Shown piece after piece: positions 1 to 6,191 of a stretch of 31,005 nucleotides of DNA. Source of the DNA: Candidatus Taylorbacteria bacterium RIFCSPHIGHO2_02_FULL_44_12 (GTDB taxonomy: Bacteria > Patescibacteriota > Minisyncoccia > Phycocordibacterales > PALSA-1337); the NCBI GenBank assembly GCA_001822575.1, contig MHRM01000006.1, positions 10,785 to 41,789 of the forward strand, read 5' to 3'. Position 1 is the stretch's first letter; each line of letters starts with the position of its first letter. The notes beneath the pieces were generated by a model. That model did not search any database. It saw nothing but the letters and a program-made list of their open reading frames with translations, and had not been told where the DNA came from. The translations under genes and the position numbers were made by a program.

Positions 1-2
1 CA

Positions 3-722
3 AAAAATGGAGGAGATCCGCGCAACCACGCTCATGGCAATGTCAACTTGGTGTTTTCTCGGAAAGATATTCATAGTGGCAATATTCAGGAGCATTTGAG
101 ACGGATCAATCATGAGTTTACTGATGGCTTTGCTTTTCTCAAACAGTACCCCCGTTCAGTGACCGTATTTGGTTCTTCTCTGATCAAGTCTGACAATCAA
201 AATTATCGCTTGGCTGAAGAGTTTGGCAGAAGAGTGGTCCAGAAACTATCTTATGCGATCATCACCGGTGGAGGCTCCGGTATTATGGAGGCCGCTAACA
301 AAGGCGCTTACGAAGCAGGCGGGATTTCCATAGGACTCAATATCTCTCTGCCTCACGAACACTCCATAAACCCCTTTGTTACTCATTCCCTCAAGTTTTC
401 TTATTTTTTCTCCAGGAAAGTTATAATGACTTTTGCGGCCGAAGCCTATGTCTTTTTCCCAGGCGGCTATGGCACCTTTGATGAGCTTTTTAATATTTTG
501 ATGCTTATCCAGACAGGCAAAATGCCTCGGGTGCCTGTGGTATTGTTTGATTCCATATTCTGGAAAGCTTTTTTGGTATTTGCCAAGGAAACAATGTGTG
601 AAAAATATCATACTATAGACAGCTCAAATCTAGACTTATTCCATATTACCGATTCATTAGAAGAAACTATTGATATGGTTGGGGTGGCTCCTGTATCAGA
701 ATGGTGGCGCGGAATAAATTAG
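3..722 (+). CDS. LOG-family (lysine decarboxylase-like Rossmann) protein, 5' end outside window
   Basis: Members of this family hydrolyse nucleoside 5'-monophosphates to free base and ribose 5-phosphate (LOG, TIGR00730-type) or have unknown roles; they are cytosolic. The two family motifs are visible: the glycine-rich ITGGGSGIMEAANKGA near bases 258-309 and PGGYGTFDEL at 459-488, the nucleotide-binding and catalytic signature. The frame is open from base 3 with no stop, and the residues before the first possible start (GTG at 48) read KNGGDPRNHAHGNVNL, which looks like coding sequence, so the true start is probably upstream of the window. The stop lies three bases before tgt, suggesting co-transcription. 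The exact substrate cannot be told from sequence. Confidence 0.8.
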   Translation, partial: KNGGDPRNHAHGNVNLVFSRKDIHSGNIQEHLRRINHEFTDGFAFLKQYPRSVTVFGSSLIKSDNQNYRLAEEFGRRVVQKLSYAIITGGGSGIMEAANKGAYEAGGISIGLNISLPHEHSINPFVTHSLKFSYFFSRKVIMTFAAEAYVFFPGGYGTFDELFNILMLIQTGKMPRVPVVLFDSIFWKAFLVFAKETMCEKYHTIDSSNLDLFHITDSLEETIDMVGVAPVSEWWRGIN

Positions 723-725
723 ACC

Positions 726-1991
726 ATGCCAAAGTTTCACATCCAAAAGGGTGATGTCAAAAGTCGTGCCCGAGCTGGCACCATCGTCACTGCCCACGGC
801 ATTATAGAGACTCCAGCTTTCATTCCAGTGGCCACAAAAGCCACAGTCAAATCTTTGACGCCGGAAATGGTTGGACAAGCTGTCCAAGCCCAAGCTGTTT
901 TGGCCAACACTTATCATCTATATCTCCAACCAGGCACGGAAATTATTCAAAAAGCCGGAGGCTTGGGCAAGTTCATGAATTGGTCTGGTCCGACATTCAC
1001 AGATTCTGGTGGTTTCCAGGCCTTTTCGCTGGGAGCCGCTTTTGGCAGACGGATGGGGAAGGTGTGGGGGGCGGAAGAAAGAAGTAGGAATAATGAATTA
1101 TGGATAGGTACTAACACAAATGTGATTCCCCCTAATTCCTTATTCATAATTCCTAATTCTGATTCCCTCGCTTCCATAGACGACGATGGCGTAACATTCC
1201 GCTCCGTCTTGGATGGATCTACCCACAGATTCACTCCAGAAATATCCATAGATATACAACACGCCATCGGCGCAGATATTATATTTGCTTTTGATGAATG
1301 CGCCGCGCCCGATGCTGACTATCAATACCAAAAGAGAGCTATGGATAGGACCCATGATTGGGCGGAAAGATGCACAAGACAGCATGAAGCAGGAATTATG
1401 AATAAGGAATTAGGAGGAAATAAAAACACATCATCTCTTTCTCCGCAGGCACTTTTTGGGATTGTTCAAGGTGGCAGGCACAAGGACTTGAGACAAGAAA
1501 GCGCCAGAATAATCGGTTCTATGGATTTTGACGGCTTCGGTATTGGCGGATCGTTTGACAAAGACGACATTGCCACAGCCGTTGGTTGGGTTACGGCTAT
1601 ATTACCAGAGGAAAAGCCTAGGCATCTTTTGGGTATAGGTGAACCTATGGATTTGGTATTGGGAATAGAGCAGGGCATAGACACATTTGACTGCGTGGCT
1701 CCCACCCGCCTCGGTCGCTTTGGCACCGCCTACACCGCTAGTGGTCGTATAAATCTTCTCAATCTAAGATTTGTGGCTGATATGTCGCCTCTTGATCATG
1801 ATTGCCATTGTTATTCATGCTCAAATTTCACTCGCGCCTATATCGCCCATCTTTTTCGGGCCAAAGAGATGCTGGCGGCCACCCTAGCCTCCATCCACAA
1901 TCTCCACTTTTTGATTGATATTACCAATAGGGCCAGAGAAGCTATTCTGAACGGTTCATTTCAAGAGTTCAAGGAAAAACTCTTAAAGTGA
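726..1991 (+). CDS. tgt: queuine/preQ1 tRNA-guanine transglycosylase with two in-frame repeat insertions
   Basis: Tgt exchanges G34 of GUN-anticodon tRNAs for the queuosine precursor preQ1. The protein (421 aa; bacterial Tgt is usually about 370-380) has the general acid/base Asp93 in DSGGFQ, the nucleophile Asp322 in FDCVAPTR, the ALFGIVQGG motif, and the zinc site Cys360, Cys362, Cys365 and His391. The surplus length is in two blocks absent from the family: residues about 104-151, between the DSGGFQ strand and DGVTFRS, and residues about 221-240, just before ALFGIVQGG. Both are encoded by copies of an AT-rich palindromic repeat (see repeat entries). All catalytic and zinc residues are kept, so the enzyme is probably active with surface loops added. 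It follows the LOG gene by 3 bp. Confidence 0.93.
   Translation: MPKFHIQKGDVKSRARAGTIVTAHGIIETPAFIPVATKATVKSLTPEMVGQAVQAQAVLANTYHLYLQPGTEIIQKAGGLGKFMNWSGPTFTDSGGFQAFSLGAAFGRRMGKVWGAEERSRNNELWIGTNTNVIPPNSLFIIPNSDSLASIDDDGVTFRSVLDGSTHRFTPEISIDIQHAIGADIIFAFDECAAPDADYQYQKRAMDRTHDWAERCTRQHEAGIMNKELGGNKNTSSLSPQALFGIVQGGRHKDLRQESARIIGSMDFDGFGIGGSFDKDDIATAVGWVTAILPEEKPRHLLGIGEPMDLVLGIEQGIDTFDCVAPTRLGRFGTAYTASGRINLLNLRFVADMSPLDHDCHCYSCSNFTRAYIAHLFRAKEMLAATLASIHNLHFLIDITNRAREAILNGSFQEFKEKLLK
1084..1163 (+). repeat. AT-rich palindromic repeat, copy 1, inside tgt
   Basis: The arms are GGAATAATGAATTATGG-like at the left and CCTAATTCCTTATTC plus ATAATTCCT at the right (1131-1154), around a core AACACAAATGTGATTCCCC (1113-1131). 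The same 19-base core occurs in gatB at 2888-2906. The right arm is the exact reverse complement of 24 bases at 1391-1414. It is translated in frame as residues about 120-146 of Tgt. Confidence 0.85.
1391..1436 (+). repeat. AT-rich palindromic repeat, partial copy 2, inside tgt
   Basis: A half-element: bases 1391-1414 are the exact reverse complement of 1131-1154, and the following GGAGGAAATAAAAACACA matches the segment before the core in gatB (2876-2893). It is translated in frame as GIMNKELGGNKNT, residues about 223-235 of Tgt, in a loop where the family has only a short linker. Confidence 0.8.
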
Positions 1992-2052
1992 ATCAAATAT
2001 TTTGTTTGCATACCGTCAGCCGCTTCCGCAGGTGAGATCAGATCTCCTCGCT

Positions 2053-2178
2053 CCCAAAAAACTCCCACACATTCTTGCGGAGACATTGCCAGCGGCCTCA
2101 AACTACAGAATCTAGACTTTAGACTTGAATACTTGCATCAAGATGAGTCTCCGCAAGAATGTGTGGGAGTTTTTTGGG
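2053..2178. repeat. Perfect 32-bp inverted repeat element between tgt and gatB
   Basis: Arms 2053-2084 and 2147-2178 are exact reverse complements over 32 bases (CCCAAAAAACTCCCACACAT at the outer left), separated by 62 bases. The intervening and flanking sequence around 2080-2100 (GAGACATTGCCAGCGGCCTC) is matched in reverse complement at about 5300-5341. The T-run after the right arm could also let it terminate tgt transcription. The rest of the tgt-gatB gap holds only a smaller palindrome (GAGATCAGATCTC, 2034-2046) and the gatB promoter. Confidence 0.85.
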
Positions 2179-2238
2179 AAGAAAAAGTCAGGAGACTGGC
2201 TCCCGCCTGCGGGCGCGGTCTGCTACAGACAAAACTTA

Positions 2239-2247
2239 TGCTAAAAT
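2239..2247 (+). promoter_or_regulatory. Extended -10 promoter for gatB
   Basis: TG-C-TAAAAT at 2239-2247 has extended -10 form. The ATG at 2255 begins 7 bases after the hexamer, so the transcript would start at or next to the start codon. I see no convincing -35. The 15 bases at 2211-2225 (GGGCGCGGTCTGCTA) recur almost exactly at 6166-6181 before the next -10 of this type. Confidence 0.5.
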
Positions 2248-2254
2248 AAAAATT

Positions 2255-3895
2255 ATGAAAGATCCTGAATATGTGCCGACTATCGGTCTGGAAATTCACG
2301 CGGAAATCAAAACTGAATCCAAAATGTTTTGTTCTTGCAAGAATGATCCCGACGAATCTCGGCCTAATGTCAATATTTGTCCGATCTGCCTCGGTCATCC
2401 TGGAACCTTGCCCGTCGTAAACATAAGAGCTGTTGAGAATGTTTTACGGATAGGTATGGCTGTCAATGGGACTCTGGCTGACTTCACCGAGTGGGATCGT
2501 AAACATTACTTTTACCCCGATATTCCCAAGGGGTACCAGATTAGCCAGTATGCCCACCCCCTGGTCGTTGGTGGTGTTTTGTCTGGTGTTGGGCTTACTC
2601 GTATTCATTTGGAAGAAGATACAGCTCGTTCTACTCACGACACACATGATCACAGTCTAATTGACTTCAACCGATCTGGCATACCGCTTATGGAAGCGGT
2701 TACGGAGCCAGTTATTCACTCCTCCCAATCCGCCGTCGTTTTTGCCAAAGAATTTCAGCTTCTTCTCCGGACCCTTGGGATCGGATCTGCTAATCTGGAA
2801 AAAGGGGAAATGCGCATTGAGGCCAATGTTTCGGTTGCCAAAGGAGAGGAAGAAGGAAGAAGGAAGAAGGAATTAGGGAGAAATAAAAACACAAATGTGA
2901 TTCCCCATACTTCATTATTCATAATTCCTTTTTCTAGCTTGGGCACCAAAATCGAAATCAAGAACCTAAACTCCTTTAGAGCTGTTGGCGCCGCCATAGA
3001 ATACGAGATTGCTAGGCAGATAAAAGTTCTTGAAGGTGGTGATAAGGTCATTCAAGAGACTCGCGGTTGGGATGAGGTACGCCAAGAAACATATTCTCAA
3101 CGGAGCAAGGAGAGTTCTCCAGATTACCGATACTTTCCCGACCCAGATATTCCCAAATTTTTCATCTCCTCTATACCGGAATTTTCTCCGGAAATATTGA
3201 GCCAAAATATGCCAGAATTTCCATGGATTCGGCGCGAACGGTACAAAAAAGATTTTTCCATGACCGATAAAGAAATAACGATGTTTGTTGAAGACCCTAG
3301 TTTGGCCGAATATTTTGAGAATATCATCGTTTCATTCAAAGATGATCCCAGGAAAATTAAACTGACCGTTAATTATTTACTGACTGATTATTTGGGGATG
3401 GTTATGGATACACTGTCAGCCGTTTCCGCCCACCTTCGCCAAGGCTACGGCGGGCAAGCAGGGGGAGAAGCTACTTTGCCCTCCGAAGCCTTGAGCGAAG
3501 GAGGGGTCCCGCCGAGAGGAAACGGTCTTAATAGAAAAATCTTTACCCACACCAATCCTATTCCAGTCACTTATTTTTCAACTTTGATCACAATGATCGC
3601 CGAGGGCCAACTATCTTCACGTGGAGCAAAGGATGCTTTGGCTTTGATGATAAAAAATCCTGATCAAGACCCAAAAACAATTGCCCAAAAGCATGGATTG
3701 CTGCAAAAAAGCTCTGTGGAAGATATCGCTCCGATAATTGAAATGGTTATAAAAGAAAATCCCCAGGTTGTTGATACTTATAAATCCGGCAAGACCGCCT
3801 CACTCCAATATCTTATAGGTCAAGCCATGAAGGTCTCTGGCGGTTCGGCCGATCCAGATATAGTCAAAAAACTTTTGATTGAAAGAATGTCGTAA
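2255..3895 (+). CDS. gatB: aspartyl/glutamyl-tRNA(Asn/Gln) amidotransferase subunit B, with two in-frame insertions
   Basis: GatB is the kinase/transamidation subunit of GatCAB, which converts Glu-tRNA(Gln) and Asp-tRNA(Asn) to the amidated forms. Family blocks run through the protein: VPTIGLEIHAEI at the N-terminus, CPICLGHPGTLPV, DRKHYFYPDIPKGYQISQY, the EIKNLNSFRAV block, DYRYFPDPDIP and a C-terminal YqeY-like tail. I start it at 2255 (MKDPEYVPTIG) because family homology begins there; the frame is open further upstream. The 546 aa length exceeds the usual 470-490 because of two insertions, residues about 201-229 (before GTKIEIKNL) and about 388-424 (in the linker before the tail domain). 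Both derive from repeats and keep the frame. gatA and gatC are not in the window. Confidence 0.95.
   Translation: MKDPEYVPTIGLEIHAEIKTESKMFCSCKNDPDESRPNVNICPICLGHPGTLPVVNIRAVENVLRIGMAVNGTLADFTEWDRKHYFYPDIPKGYQISQYAHPLVVGGVLSGVGLTRIHLEEDTARSTHDTHDHSLIDFNRSGIPLMEAVTEPVIHSSQSAVVFAKEFQLLLRTLGIGSANLEKGEMRIEANVSVAKGEEEGRRKKELGRNKNTNVIPHTSLFIIPFSSLGTKIEIKNLNSFRAVGAAIEYEIARQIKVLEGGDKVIQETRGWDEVRQETYSQRSKESSPDYRYFPDPDIPKFFISSIPEFSPEILSQNMPEFPWIRRERYKKDFSMTDKEITMFVEDPSLAEYFENIIVSFKDDPRKIKLTVNYLLTDYLGMVMDTLSAVSAHLRQGYGGQAGGEATLPSEALSEGGVPPRGNGLNRKIFTHTNPIPVTYFSTLITMIAEGQLSSRGAKDALALMIKNPDQDPKTIAQKHGLLQKSSVEDIAPIIEMVIKENPQVVDTYKSGKTASLQYLIGQAMKVSGGSADPDIVKKLLIERMS
2850..2938 (+). repeat. AT-rich palindromic repeat, copy 3, inside gatB
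   Basis: A purine-rich GGAAGAAGGAAGAAGGAATT run is followed by the 19-base core AACACAAATGTGATTCCCC (2888-2906) shared with tgt 1113-1131, then CATTATTCATAATTCCT, the family's right arm. It adds residues about 201-229 between ANVSVAKGEEE and GTKIEIKNL, blocks that are nearly adjacent in ordinary GatB. Confidence 0.85.
3416..3526 (+). repeat. GC-rich repeat encoding HLRQGYGGQAG inside gatB
   Basis: A composite palindromic insert: outer arms CCGTTTCC (about 3421) and GGAAACGG (about 3517), a segment CTTCGCCAAGGCTACGGCGG, and an inner palindrome CCCTCCGAAGC...GCGAAGGAGGG at 3479-3505. It is translated as residues about 388-424 including HLRQGYGGQAG, in the flexible linker before the C-terminal domain. 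From general knowledge, peptides of the type RRGYGGQAG recur in unrelated proteins of CPR genomes, which marks this as a dispersed repeat. Confidence 0.8.
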
Positions 3896-3942
3896 GCGTA
3901 ACACTATCCCCAAATGGCCGTGCTTTTTGTGGAGAAAGGGTT

Positions 3943-3948
3943 TATAAT
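3943..3948 (+). promoter_or_regulatory. -10 box of small membrane protein/pilin transcript
   Basis: TATAAT lies 7 bases before ATG 3956. No good -35 is seen at the usual distance. The pattern is the near-leaderless arrangement also seen before gatB, rplY and the transglycosylase gene. Confidence 0.45.
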
Positions 3949-3955
3949 GAAAAAT

Positions 3956-4174
3956 ATGTCAGAACAAGTCCAATTTGAAGAAGACAGCTTTGGTGGCGGT
4001 TCTGGTCCGGCCGGTTCGGGTCGGTCGTTTTCCCAAAACTCTTCAGGAATGGAAAGATGGCTTATGGACAGAGGTATAGTTACTTCTCCGGCTGGCGCCA
4101 GGTCTGTCCTAATTGGCGTAGTCATATTCAATCTTATCGTTGTTTATCTGGTTATCCGATATTTTGTAATATGA
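3956..4174 (+). CDS. small single-pass membrane protein upstream of pilin
   Basis: A 72-residue protein with an acidic, Gly/Ser-rich N-terminal half (FGGGSGPAGSGRSF) and one C-terminal hydrophobic segment, VLIGVVIFNLIVVYLVIRYF, so probably a tail-anchored membrane protein. I choose ATG 3956 because a TATAAT box ends 7 bases before it (3943-3948), giving a leaderless transcript; an in-frame ATG at 3947 overlaps that box. It ends 6 bases before the pilin gene and is probably co-transcribed with it, so a pilus-related role is possible. I do not recognise a named family. Confidence 0.6.
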   Translation: MSEQVQFEEDSFGGGSGPAGSGRSFSQNSSGMERWLMDRGIVTSPAGARSVLIGVVIFNLIVVYLVIRYFVI

Positions 4175-4180
4175 TTTGTC

Positions 4181-4789
4181 ATGGATAACCTCTTGTTCCA
4201 GAGATGGCGATTTCGGCGCTCCCAGATAACGGGTTTTACTCTGATAGAGCTCCTGGTTATCATATCCATAATAGCTCTTTTGAGCTCGGTTATTTTGGCT
4301 TCATTGAATAGCGCTCGCGGTCAGTCAAAAAACGCCAGGATCAAACAAGAAGTCCTTCAGATTCGCAACCAAATAGAGTTTGGCAGAACAGGCAATAATA
4401 CTTTCAATGACCTGAAGGGAGCGGCTACTGCTACTGCCGGCAAGTTTGTCGCTTATTATGGAGGATTTGTAAATTCCGGTATTAGTGTTCTGGTTACAGA
4501 CATACTGAATATAAACAACATGACTCCGGCCAATTATTCTGGCGTCCTTTCGGGAACGGATGCCTGCGCTACCAGGACTTACAGTTTGGCGGCGGCCTCG
4601 AACGGTTTGACCATATTTACCGACAATACAGCCACTTGCGCTTTGGCGACCAAGTATGCCATATACGCTTCTTATGGTCCTACGGTTGGTAGTTCAGGAT
4701 ATTACTGCTTGGATTCTTTGGGCAATTCAAAGACCACAACCACAGGAGGCATTCCAAACAATCCCACCGTCGCCAGCACGTGCCAGTGA
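4181..4789 (+). CDS. type IV pilin (PilA-like major or minor pilin)
   Basis: A 202-residue prepilin with a short basic leader, the prepilin peptidase site after Gly18 (ITG|FTLIELLVIISIIALLSS), Glu at mature position 5 (Glu23) and a continuous hydrophobic N-terminal helix followed by SLNSARGQSKNARIK, typical of pilins. The C-terminal globular part has paired cysteines (ACATRT, ATCALATK, YYCLDS, ASTCQ) that could form disulfides. It would be inserted in the membrane, processed by PilD and assembled into a pilus; no assembly genes are in this window. The 3' part of the gene is duplicated immediately downstream. Confidence 0.9.
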   Translation: MDNLLFQRWRFRRSQITGFTLIELLVIISIIALLSSVILASLNSARGQSKNARIKQEVLQIRNQIEFGRTGNNTFNDLKGAATATAGKFVAYYGGFVNSGISVLVTDILNINNMTPANYSGVLSGTDACATRTYSLAAASNGLTIFTDNTATCALATKYAIYASYGPTVGSSGYYCLDSLGNSKTTTTGGIPNNPTVASTCQ

Positions 4790-5166
4790 TTTTTAGTCAG
4801 AGCTTTGCGAACATTCTTTTTCCTCCCCTGGTTACAGACATACTGAATATAAACAACATGACTCCGGCCAATTATTCTGGCGTCCTTTCGGGAACGGATG
4901 CCTGCGCTACCAGGACTTACAGTTTGGCGGCGGCCTCGAACGGTTTGACCATATTTACCGACAATACAGCCACTTGCGCTTTGGCGACCAAGTATGCCAT
5001 ATACGCTTCTTATGGTCCTACGGTTGGTAGTTCAGGATATTACTGCTTGGATTCTTTGGGCAATTCAAAGACCACAACCACAGGAGGCATTCCAAACAAT
5101 CCCACCGTCGCCAGCACGTGCCAGTGATTTTTAGTCAGAGCTTTGCGAACATTCTTTTTCCTCCCC
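4490..5166 (+). repeat. Tandem direct duplication, period 338 bp (3' half of pilin plus downstream palindrome arm)
   Basis: Bases 4490-4828 recur at 4828-5166 with no difference that I can see by eye. Each copy runs from CTGGTTACAG within the pilin gene, through the stop codon, to TTTTTCCTCCCC inside the left arm of the downstream 150-bp palindrome. The junction shares only one base. It may be a recent tandem duplication primed by the palindrome, or an assembly error at a hairpin. Confidence 0.95.
4828..5127 (+). pseudogene. truncated second copy of the pilin C-terminal domain
   Basis: This frame repeats the last 98 residues of the pilin (VTDILNINNMTPANYSG to TVASTCQ) without leader, cleavage site or hydrophobic helix. 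An in-frame GTG at 4780 could nominally start it, but the product would not be secreted or assembled. It is best read as a by-product of the 338-bp duplication. Confidence 0.8.
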
Positions 5167-5286
5167 GCAAGGTCGCCCCGTCGAATGGCAATCCCTATTT
5201 TGGCTCGCGGGAGCGACCAAAATAGGGGCCATTCTCGGGGGCTCAAACTACATTGCGGGGAGGAAAAAGAATGTTCGCAAAGCTCT
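5137..5286. repeat. 150-bp nested palindromic element (MITE-like) with perfect 34-bp terminal inverted repeats
   Basis: Arms 5137-5170 and 5253-5286 are exact reverse complements over 34 bases (AGAGCTTTGCGAACATTC at the outer left). The interior holds further matched pairs in order (GCCCCG/CGGGGGC, GAATGG/CCATTC, CCCTATTTTGG/CCAAAATAGGG) around a GC-rich tip, so the whole element can fold into one long hairpin. It has no coding capacity. It may terminate pilin transcription. Twenty bases of it (5163-5182) recur in reverse complement at 6098-6117. Confidence 0.85.
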
Positions 5287-5299
5287 TCTTGTTTTCACC

Positions 5300-5341
5300 G
5301 AGAGGCCGCTACAATGTCTCCGCAAAAATGTGGGAGTTTCT
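5300..5341. repeat. partial copy of the 2053-2178 inverted-repeat element
   Basis: GAGGCCGCTACAATGTCTCC followed by GCAAAAATGTGGGAGTTTC matches, with a few differences, the reverse complement of bases 2062-2100 near the tgt-gatB element. Only one arm is seen here. It lies directly upstream of the rplY promoter. Confidence 0.7.
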
Positions 5342-5368
5342 TGTGCATTCCTGTGCAACATGTATAAT
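5341..5368 (+). promoter_or_regulatory. promoter of rplY (leaderless)
   Basis: TTGTGC (5341-5346), a 16-base spacer and a perfect TATAAT (5363-5368). The start ATG at 5376 begins 7 bases after the -10, so the mRNA should begin at the start codon or within a base of it. Confidence 0.65.
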
Positions 5369-5375
5369 CATAGCC

Positions 5376-6083
5376 ATGTTGTCACTTCTTGTAAAAACAA
5401 GGGATTCGCGGTCCAACAATCAAGATCTACGCGCCAAGGGTGTTTTGCCAGCTGTTTTTTATGGGCCCAAACAGTCATCCACAACCATTTCAGTTTCAAT
5501 GACTGATTTCAAAAAAGTCTGGAAGAAAGCAGGTGAATCTTCGGTGGTAAATTTGAAGGGAGAGAATGATATAGATCTTGAAACTTTGATCCACGAGGTG
5601 GACATACATCCTGTCAGTGGCGAACCGCGCCATGCCGACTTTTATGTCATAGAAAAAGGCAAGAAGGTTCAGGTTTCCGTGCCGCTTGTCTTCGCCGGTG
5701 TTGCTCCAGCGGTCAAAGAAAAAGGCGGCATTCTGGTCAAAGTTTTGCGTGAGATAGAGATAGAGGCCGCCCCGAAGGACCTGCCACACGATATCTCGGT
5801 GGATGTTTCCAGATTGGCGAAGATGTCCGATGTCATTCAAGCCAAGGATTTGGCTCTGCCAGCAGGAGTTCGGATCAAGACCAATCCAGAAGATATTGTC
5901 GCTTCCATAGCGGAGGCTCATGAAGAAATAGAAGAAACTCCGTCTGCCATAGATATGTCAGCCATAGAGGTGGAGGCAAAGGGCAAAGAAGTCAAAGAAG
6001 GAGATAAGGTAGAAGAAGGAATTGTTGATAAGGAAAAACCGGAAGAAAAGGGTAAGAAAAAGGAAGAGGGAATAAGGAAGTAG
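5376..6083 (+). CDS. rplY: 50S ribosomal protein L25 (TL5/CTC type)
   Basis: L25 binds 5S rRNA in the large subunit. The N-terminal L25 domain (LRAKGVLPAVFYGP, then the LIHEVDIHPVSGEPRHADFY block, residues about 1-95) and the C-terminal TL5/CTC beta domain (VSVPLVFAGVAPAVKEKGG to VASIAEAHEE) are both clear. I choose ATG 5376 because homology starts there and a TATAAT box lies just upstream; the frame continues to 5253 through repeat sequence. The last about 40 residues are a Lys/Glu-rich tail. Its final codons and stop (GGAATAAGGAAGTAG) look like the purine-rich arm of the repeat found inside gatB and at the nrdB stop. Confidence 0.9.
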   Translation: MLSLLVKTRDSRSNNQDLRAKGVLPAVFYGPKQSSTTISVSMTDFKKVWKKAGESSVVNLKGENDIDLETLIHEVDIHPVSGEPRHADFYVIEKGKKVQVSVPLVFAGVAPAVKEKGGILVKVLREIEIEAAPKDLPHDISVDVSRLAKMSDVIQAKDLALPAGVRIKTNPEDIVASIAEAHEEIEETPSAIDMSAIEVEAKGKEVKEGDKVEEGIVDKEKPEEKGKKKEEGIRK

Positions 6084-6097
6084 GAATTAAGAAGGGA

Positions 6098-6117
6098 GAC
6101 GGGGCGACCTTGCGGGG
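6098..6117. repeat. 20-bp fragment of the 150-bp palindromic element
   Basis: GACGGGGCGACCTTGCGGGG is the exact reverse complement of 5163-5182. With the full copy at 5137-5286 it flanks rplY in inverted orientation. Confidence 0.7.
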
Positions 6118-6176
6118 TGGCAAAATGATATGTTCACCAAGCTTGGAGAGCAGCTCTCCCCGAGAGGGCGCGGGTC

Positions 6177-6185
6177 TGCTATAGT
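6177..6185 (+). promoter_or_regulatory. extended -10 promoter of the transglycosylase gene
   Basis: TG-C-TATAGT at 6177-6185, with ATG 6192 only 6 bases downstream, predicts a leaderless mRNA. It is embedded in GGGCGCGGGTCTGCTA (6166-6181), which also precedes gatB. Confidence 0.5.
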
Positions 6186-6191
6186 ACTTCC

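Noticed and set aside
1084..2938. Repeats in tgt and gatB as introns or inteins
   Set aside because: They are short, in frame, lack splicing motifs, and are simple inverted repeats; translation as loops is the simpler reading.
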